NCBI RefSeq assembly: GCF_004798865.1
Contig: NW_025335268.1
Location: 50,584,959 to 50,648,958, forward strand
From: Varanus komodoensis
Lineage: Eukaryota; Chordata; Lepidosauria; Squamata; Varanidae
Length of the DNA stretch: 64,000 nucleotides
Reading direction: 5' to 3'
The position numbers and the translations under genes are program-made. The notes beneath the pieces were generated by a model that had not been told where the DNA came from, ran no database searches, and saw only the letters and a list, made by a program, of their open reading frames with translations. How positions within the stretch are numbered: the first letter of the stretch is position 1; every line of letters begins with the position of its first letter. This document shows positions 57,395 through 64,000 of this stretch, piece by piece.

Positions 57395-57635
57395 CTGGTT
57401 CACAAATAATGATAAACTAGAATATGGGTTCAGAGTGGGTTACGTATGGGTTGTTTTTGAATTGTGGGTTGTCATTCTATGTGCCCTCTTCACTATGCTT
57501 TAACTTTGGGGTATTGAACACAAACAACCCAGGAAGAGAAAACCTTGATGTAAAATGTGCATATAATGATAACCCATGATTCAATGACAACTCATATTCA
57601 ACTCATACTCTGAATTGTCATTACATGTGAACCAG
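57395..57635. mobile_element. Foldback MITE with about 85 bp inverted arms
   Basis: The left end 'ctggttcacaaataatgata' and right end 'tgtgaaccag' are inverted. The arms continue with 'gaattgtgggttgtcattct' on the left facing 'ataacccatgattcaatga' on the right. The loop is about 70 bp. No clear target duplication was found, so both edges may be eroded. Confidence 0.7.
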
Positions 57636-57687
57636 GTTAATGTCAAATACTTTACCTTATTCTTCCTTCCAGATTATCTCTAGAGGC
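57636..57687. other. Short spacer
   Basis: No recognised feature. Confidence 0.3.
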
Positions 57688-57757
57688 TGTTCTTACTGTT
57701 AAACTGTCTCAAGACTTCAGTAAGGGACAGTCTAAAAAAAGTTTTAAATAAATAAAT
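57688..57757 (+). mobile_element. L2 LINE 3' terminus, plus strand
   Basis: 'ttactgttaaactgtctcaa' and 'agggacagtctaaaaaaagt' followed by AAATAAAT match the end of the L2 tail at 14870-14923. Only about 70 bp were inserted, a strong 5' truncation. Confidence 0.8.
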
Positions 57758-58290
57758 AGAGGCAGCAGGTTGGATAAGAAAAAAAACAACTGCATTTTTA
57801 AATCACCATGTTTATTTTTTCTTTTGAAAATTATGTATATTTCATTTATATATTCTGCCTTTTTGAAAGAAAAATCCAAGTTAGTTAACATAAGATAATA
57901 TACACTTGATTTCAGCCATCCAATAGAATGCATCTCATTGTTCCCTGCAGACAAAAGATGCTGGCAGATAATAAAGCCTGGGAGAGGCATCAGATTAGAT
58001 ATCTGTCCTTATCTGGCCATTGTTAATTCTATTCTAAAAGCTGTTGGACCTTACAGACATGCACACCTTATTTCTCTGGAAATCCATTCATGTTCAAATA
58101 TGTGAAAAAGTAACACAAAAAGTTTACATAAGTCTTTGCTCTCCATATACAACAAGCCTTGACCACTGAACATTATTTTCAGGGAATACGATATGCTGAA
58201 AAGCTTTTGCCCAGCAAAATAAATAAAAAGTCCTACCTGGATTTAGCACCTGACACAAATTTATGTCTAGATTGGTTACAATCACCTATT
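57758..58290. other. Non-coding, nothing recognised
   Basis: AT-rich sequence; no gene. Confidence 0.4.
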
Positions 58291-58306
58291 GGGGGGGGGG
58301 GGGGGG
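58291..58306. repeat. Poly-G run (16)
   Basis: Sixteen uninterrupted G's in AT-rich surroundings. Confidence 0.95.
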
Positions 58307-60879
58307 CTGCAAACTTTGCCCTATTGAGCTTCTCTAAATCAAGGGCAAGTTGTCCAAGCCATTCCAAGATTAATGAAGATGAAATAAAGATGGGCAGCTA
58401 ACCTGGTGGTGGTGGAGGGAAACCAATGAAAAATTGTGAGTCACATTGTGAGGCTCAATTGCCTCCAGCCACTACCAATCAATGCTACAAGCAGAGGTCA
58501 AACAGCTTGCACTCTGCCTCCCCCACCCCAAAGCTGCCCACACTTCCTATTTATTTACACATTCATCTTATTCATTGCATTTCACAGCCTTCTGAGACAA
58601 ATTCACACATCAAGACACATTCACACATCAAATGCTGTATATTATTATAACAAAAATAACCTACAGTGGCTCAACCAAACATCAAGGCTCAACAGTCCTA
58701 GAGAAAATGCTCTGGCCTGGATCTTGGTAAGCCATTGGGATAACGGGATCCCATGGATCAGCCACCAAAGAAACTCACTTGCTATATGAGGTTAGCATGC
58801 AAACACTTCAGCTGCAGGGGGAGCAATACTTGTTGAATCTAGTAGACTACATGAAATAAGGTCATTCCTAAAGAATCTTGCAGAACACAGACAATTTAGG
58901 ATTTACGGGCTAACACAGGAGAGTACTTAGAAGAGAACAGGGATAACAGAGAACTGGAGCAGCCAGCCTCTCACTCAAAAACTGGAGTATGTATCTAAAA
59001 CTAAGCAAGGCAGCATTGCTTGAAGCACTTTTCATGACTCCATCTCTGAGGTTATAAAATCATGAATGACAATTACCAGGTATACCTAGACAGGGTTGTC
59101 ACAACATCTTGGCTACTGCTGCACACTGGGCTTTCAGCTACAGTGACAGAAATAGCAGGATCTCATTCCTACAAATCCTGCGATGAAAAGAAAATGATAA
59201 TCAGGGCCATCCCTACCATTAGGCAGGGGGGAGTGGCTGGTGCAAAGGCAGATGGGGGTGGGTAGGCCATGAGGTGATGGCAGAGGAAGGGGTGTGTGCC
59301 CATATGGCCTTGCCTGTAGCCTAGATGAGATTATGTTTCCTTCAAGTGTGGTAGATGACACTGTCTATGCGTCAATGCTCCAGTAAACCAGGTTCTAGCC
59401 TGGAGGGCTTCTACATGGGGTGTCATCTTGTCTTCTGTATCATGCAGCAAAATGTCTTGGGCCCAGCCTGCTGATCATCACCACTGATTGAATGAGTTCT
59501 AATTATTCTTGGTGGAGCATTGTTCTAGTCTTTTTCCTGACCAGTCATTAAATCATCTGAATTGTGGCAATATTGTTTGAATTCCCTTTCCTTACATTTG
59601 TCAAAGTCTTCATGGCTGCCAGAGGCTTTACATTCATTACTGCTCACATGTGATAAGCAGCCATCAACATTTTTCCCCAAAGCCGGTACCCTCCAGAAGT
59701 TTTTGACTACTGCATTTCTGGTCATTGGCCACGCTGAAATTTAAAGCAATGAGAGAGCACCAGCATGAGGAAGTTTGCTGTGGACCTCTATACCATTTAT
59801 GAAGGAAAAAACTACTCAAGAGCCACAAAGCAAATGCTTATGGAGGCCCAGAAATGCAGCAGTGGCACCATCACATAATGGTGTCATTGGCCTAGTAACA
59901 TTTGTGAGATGTGATTTCTTTCCCATTTTCCAGGAGTGAGGAGAAAAGGAGGGAAGGCGATATAACACTTACAGAGTGCTGGCAATGGAAGCATTTTTCA
60001 TGGTGGGGTTAGGAAATCTACCAGCAAATATGATCAATTCTCAGACTCTGCAGTGAGATGCAAGGGAAAACAATTCCCCTCAGGGCTAGTTCTCTCTGAG
60101 TGTTTGTTTTGGGGAGGGAGAGGGTAGGAGTATTAAAGAGAGGGTTAGGTGAGAGTCACTTAGTACAGAAATAGCTGAGGGGTAGCTGTGTCTCCATGGT
60201 TAAGTCTCTTGTTCTAGAAAACTGCAAAAGAAAATAAACAGAAACCGTTCACAGAATATAGCTGAGGCTGTTATACAGGGTTAAACAATATAGCACTCAC
60301 CAGACAACCTGCAAATTATATATTAGGAAGGGGAGGAGGGAAAGTGTGAAAGGCAGGACAGGTGGAAACCTGAAAATGAATGCTGCCTGCTGTCATCTCA
60401 TCAGAGTCCTTGACTCTCCCAGTTTAAAAGCGAGGGCCTCCCAGTAGTCATTCAGGCATCCCTGCTTCCTGCTTCAGAGACTCCATCTCCTGGAAATAGC
60501 CTGTCAGTTCCCATCTGTTTTTTCTTTTGTGAAGTTGCCAACCTCCTGAGAATGGGTCCTCCATTCCCATCTCCTCGCTGATGCTGGAAAAACCAAAGGG
60601 GAATAACCCCTCCAATCTGCCAGAAATTGGTTTTCTGATATCAAGGACTTTGCCTCAGGGAGCTGCAATCTACAGTACTTAGATGAAAATTAGATTTGTA
60701 AGTACAGTGCTTTCTTTTGTTGTCTGCTTGCAAAAGCCTCCATGTTTGCCTGTTTCTTGCTGTGTGGGCTGAAAGAGTTTCAAGTGAAATAAACCATTAG
60801 TAAGCAAAATCTGTAAAATAAACATATATTATGATACCCAATGCAATTAAAAAGATGTAAAACCCCTCCCAAGCACAAC
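58307..60879. other. Non-coding, nothing recognised
   Basis: About 2.6 kb of unique-looking sequence. The longest frame is 117 codons (58436-58789, plus) and has no family resemblance. A purine-rich patch lies at 59220-59290. Confidence 0.4.
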
Positions 60880-61105
60880 AGAAACTTTTTCTCTTGGTTT
60901 CAAGGACTGAGCAAGTTTTGGGTGCTATTAATTAGTTGCTATTATATTGGTTGGAACCCAGGAGACCATTAAGCATGTGTCCTATTAGATACAGCATAGT
61001 CATTAATCACACAAAGCTTTTCTTTGGATTGGCTTATCAATCAAACAGCTGTGTCTTTACCCCAAGTTAAAGCCATTGTTGTGTGTGTGTGTGTCGGGCC
61101 TCTGC
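60880..61105. promoter_or_regulatory. Candidate conserved non-coding element
   Basis: Repeat-free sequence contains 'cattaatcacacaaagcttt' and 'ctttggattggcttatcaat', that is, SOX/TCF-like ACAAAG, inverted CCAAT and TATCAAT cores within 60 bp. The texture is enhancer-like. A GT run follows at 61078-61094. Confidence 0.3.
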
Positions 61106-61279
61106 ACAGATCTTTAAAGGGTTAGGGATAGCATCTTAATTGGTTGATTAAGCACTGGGTCACCCAGGCACCTCTCTAGGTCCCTTGACTACACCCTCCA
61201 TAGGACAATTTTTGGCTATCCAGATGTTTTACCGTACAGCTCCCACCATCACCATGACCACTAGTACCACACTGCATGC
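61106..61279. other. Non-coding spacer
   Basis: No recognised feature. Confidence 0.35.
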
Positions 61280-61480
61280 ATATCTTGCTCTTCTTCCTCC
61301 CACAAGGCATCCAAGGCAGCCTACACAGCTTAATTTTTACCCTCATAAGAAGAACCCTGAGACAGGTTGGTCTGAGAGCCTGTGAGGAGGCGAATCAGCT
61401 AAGAGCTTTGTGGCCAAGTGGGGACTAGAACCTGTCTCTCTTGGTCTTTAGTCCAACTGATAGACTATTGGCATTATTTA
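61280..61480 (-). mobile_element. MIR-type SINE, minus strand
   Basis: The minus strand runs from a head fragment 'atagtctatcagttggacta' through B-box-like 'aggttctagtcccc', a core with 'gagcctgtctcagggttc'-like decay, to 'gtaggctgccttggatgcc' at the 3' side. Confidence 0.6.
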
Positions 61481-62069
61481 GATAAAAGGTGGCATATTCT
61501 AAGAAGAGTTCTGCTAGTTCGGGTCAGAGGTTTGCATGGCCCAGCATTCTGTACTCACAGAATGGGAAGCCCACAAAGGGCACTGAGGGAAGCCAACAAA
61601 GAGGACATGAATTTGTGCATCATAGTAACAAAAGCAAAGTCATTTCCATCGGCATCAATAGAAACATCTTTTCTTTTTCTCTGTTAGTCTTGGAGGGAGG
61701 AAATGTAGAAAGATAATGGTGATGGAGGTCCTGATCCTAATCTGAGCTGCATATACTCAGTGCTTTTTTTGTAAAAAAAAAAAAGGTGCCAGAACTCACG
61801 TCTTGGGGCCACACTTTTACACAATGGTCAACACAGGCAGTAAGCACTCAGTGCGCAACCACACGACAGTTCCAAAGCGAGCAGCGCCCTCACAATCAGC
61901 TCCGACACACAAGCAGCCTGCAGGCACTATGTTAATGATTTTTGCTGCTGACCTGCTATGCCCAACAGGGCGATTCACAATCACTTGGAAAAATCCGTCA
62001 GAAAAGCTTATACTGGAGTAAAACAAAAGGTATGCCTCAGGTTCATGCTATGTGAGTAATGTAATGTGT
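61481..62069. other. Non-coding; possible repeat start at 61757
   Basis: 'cagtgctttttttgtaaaaa' followed by 'ggtgccagaactcac' resembles a reptile repeat I have seen as 'cagtgctttttttctggaaa'. The segment 61840-61930 has more CpG than its surroundings. There is no gene. Confidence 0.3.
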
Positions 62070-62210
62070 TATATGGCACTTGTTGGTGGCCACCCCTGTA
62101 TCTTGTAGCAATGACTTCCACAGGTTGACTTTGTACTATGGGAAGAAGTACTTCCTTCTTTCCTGAGTCTCCGATTTCTATCTATCTTGAAGATAATAAA
62201 GAGGATAAAA
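62070..62210. mobile_element. Possible LINE-derived fragment
   Basis: 'gtggccacccctgtatcttg' with 'gacttccacaggttgacttt' and 'gaagaagtacttccttct' resembles a repeat family common in reptiles ('aagtacttccttttgtc...'). Strand and family are uncertain. Confidence 0.3.
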
Positions 62211-62851
62211 AAGAGGAAGACTGTTCAGTTCTATGTTTCAGCAAGAAAATTAAAGAGTTTAGACGACACTAGCAGTTGATGGATGGTTTTAAATAAAATA
62301 ATTGGATGGTTATGTTATGGCCATATTGATATTTATAATGATCAGTTGTAGGTTTCTTTAAAATGTAATGAAGTTGATTGTTTAAAAACTTTTGTGTGTG
62401 TGTTTTGAGTGGGTTGTTACTCTATGAGAACCTCATTGGCTTGGGAGCAGGTTTTCCATTTTTGACTGGAGTAAATAGGAAAAGGTCTAAAACTGCATCA
62501 AAGTTGCTAAGTCTTGGAAGGGAAATGGAGTGGCCAACCATAACAAAACCCATATCAATGAGATATCTTTTTCTATTGTAAGTACTATGGGAAGATTACA
62601 ATCTTGAAAGTTAACTAGGAAATGCATTAAACAAATAATTTAAAAAGTATGCATCTCTTCATAGGGGAGAGGGAACTGAGTTTTCTCTGTTAATCTTGCT
62701 TGAAGCTTTTAAAAAGCTGTATAACAAGTCCATCTTCTGAAGAGTATGCAGCCAAATTATATGCAAGTTCTTTCAAAAAGTGTGGTGTAAGCTGCTTGCC
62801 TCCACATTTATTTGCTGTATCCTCAGAAAGGACTAGAAATGGGTCAGGGTG

Positions 62852-62852
<1 letters not shown>
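62211..62852. other. Non-coding, nothing recognised
   Basis: No gene or repeat was identified. Confidence 0.4.

Positions 62853-62893
<41 letters not shown>
62853..62893. repeat. (TTA)n microsatellite
   Basis: Perfect 41 bp TTA trinucleotide run. It creates low-complexity Leu or Asn runs in flanking chance frames. Confidence 0.95.
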
Positions 62894-62894
<1 letters not shown>

Positions 62895-64000
62895 CTTTTG
62901 GTTAAATGTAGAATATTTTCATTTTTTCTGACATTGTCCATCTATTGTCTCCTACAGTCAAAGCTACACTGATCTTTAAGTTTAACACGATTAATGAATG
63001 TATTGAGGTTCCTAGCCAAAGAAGCTGCAAATTTTTAGGAATTTTGCCAATTAAACAGAACTTTCAAAAGTATGGTGTAAATTCAACCTATGTCCTACTT
63101 GGAATAGATCAAATGGGACTTAAATTGGTCATGGCTAATTTAAGTTCCATTAATTTATATGGATCTACTCTTAGTAAGACTTTGGAGTTTACCTGTATCG
63201 TGCATATGACATTACAATTAGTTTAGACATTTGGCAGGAAAGTGGAAGAGTGTCTGAACCAAGTGCTTCATTACAAACACTGATCAGGGAAGTTAATAAC
63301 ATCTGTGAAATATATATTTAATTTTTAGCAGAGGACCTTTCTGTACCAGGAGATCTGGCATTCTGAAATATATAAAAGACAATTCTCTACATGTTTAGTC
63401 CTAAAATCCACTATGTTCTGCCACTGACCCCAGGAATGTACACTTCAACCATCCATTTGTTGTCTTTAGACATCATATTGGATTGCATTATTCTTTGTGT
63501 TCCACCATGCTGCAACAGATCTTTTAACTATTTTGAATAGAGAATTTTACTATAGGCTATAGAGTTCTGTTGCCCCTCGGCTCTCACAGAAAAACCATGG
63601 AGAAAGGATAGGGAGAAAAGCTTGGGCAGCCATGGCCCTGCGACTGGCTGTTGTCTGTGCTCCCATGGGATTAGTATTTCCATTCTCATCAACCTAAAAG
63701 CAGCCCTGCAAAACTAGTACGGTCCTTTTCCCATGCTGACTATCCCAAAAGAAAGTGCCACTGAAGTCAATGGGATTTTCTTGTCAGTGAGTGCCTTTGA
63801 AGATGTGTTTTTCTTTAGACTGGCCATTAGTTGTTCCTTGCAGGGGAGGGGAGGAGGCAAGCAGCCCCTCCCCTCCGATCTGCTCCCCTTCCCATATTGC
63901 AAATATTGCACCCATTGGAATATGTACCTCAGCAAGAAGGCAAAGCATACAAGAGTGATGCTATTGCTGCTTTGAAGAAATCAAGATAAAGTCACAGAAA
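62894..64000. other. Non-coding, nothing recognised
   Basis: About 1.1 kb without a gene or recognised repeat. A GC-rich patch lies at 63840-63890. A 93-codon plus frame (62945-63226) has no recognisable domain. Confidence 0.4.

Noticed and set aside
62690-62972. Poly-Asn and poly-Leu frames
   Set aside because: They are produced by translating the (TTA)n microsatellite on either strand.
1-64000. A multi-gene defence, secretion or biosynthetic system
   Set aside because: No clustered genes exist. The window is repeat-rich vertebrate non-coding DNA with only short chance or transposon-derived frames.

Overview
This 64 kb window is vertebrate nuclear DNA and almost certainly comes from a squamate reptile, most likely a lizard. 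The main evidence is two copies of a tRNA-headed SINE with a Bov-B-like 3' tail (the Sauria SINE type), one with a tRNA-like head and both with target-site duplications. A truncated RTE/Bov-B-type tail, many L2 and CR1 LINE fragments, MIR-type (CORE) SINEs and non-autonomous hAT-like foldback elements fit the same picture. The DNA is AT-rich, CpG-poor and full of microsatellites, with no bacterial-style gene packing.

No host protein-coding gene, rRNA, functional tRNA, CRISPR array or operon could be supported. All open frames are short (183 codons at most). Those I could recognise are reverse transcriptase pieces of LINEs; the rest look like chance frames. An exon of a large gene could be hidden here, but nothing marks one. 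The window is best read as intergenic or intronic sequence.

Layout. 0-7 kb: a 2.1 kb minus-strand CR1 broken by an unrelated 0.65 kb block, a GC-rich unclassified block with an open frame, and a second CR1 piece. 7-16 kb: an L2 tail, a homeodomain-motif-rich candidate regulatory block near 9.3-9.9 kb, foldback elements, a Sauria SINE with a perfect 11 bp duplication, and a minus-strand L2 with an opposite-strand L2 tail inserted in it. 16-27 kb: foldback elements, a CR1, a 61 bp alternating purine-pyrimidine tract, a MIR-type SINE carrying a hAT-like MITE, and a full-length Sauria SINE. 27-46 kb: two unclassified reading-frame blocks, L2 and CR1 tails, MIR-type SINEs and a 43 bp palindrome. 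46-58 kb: CR1 and L2 pieces, including an L2 that holds a 50 bp Bov-B-type tail between 11 bp repeats, and conserved-looking AT-rich blocks. 58-64 kb: mostly unique sequence with a candidate regulatory block near 60.9 kb and a MIR-type SINE.

Nothing here supports a new multi-gene biological system. The most informative content is the nested transposon history and a handful of AT-rich blocks that look like conserved non-coding elements. Repeat names come from recognising translated motifs and consensus-like sequence by eye; no database was searched.
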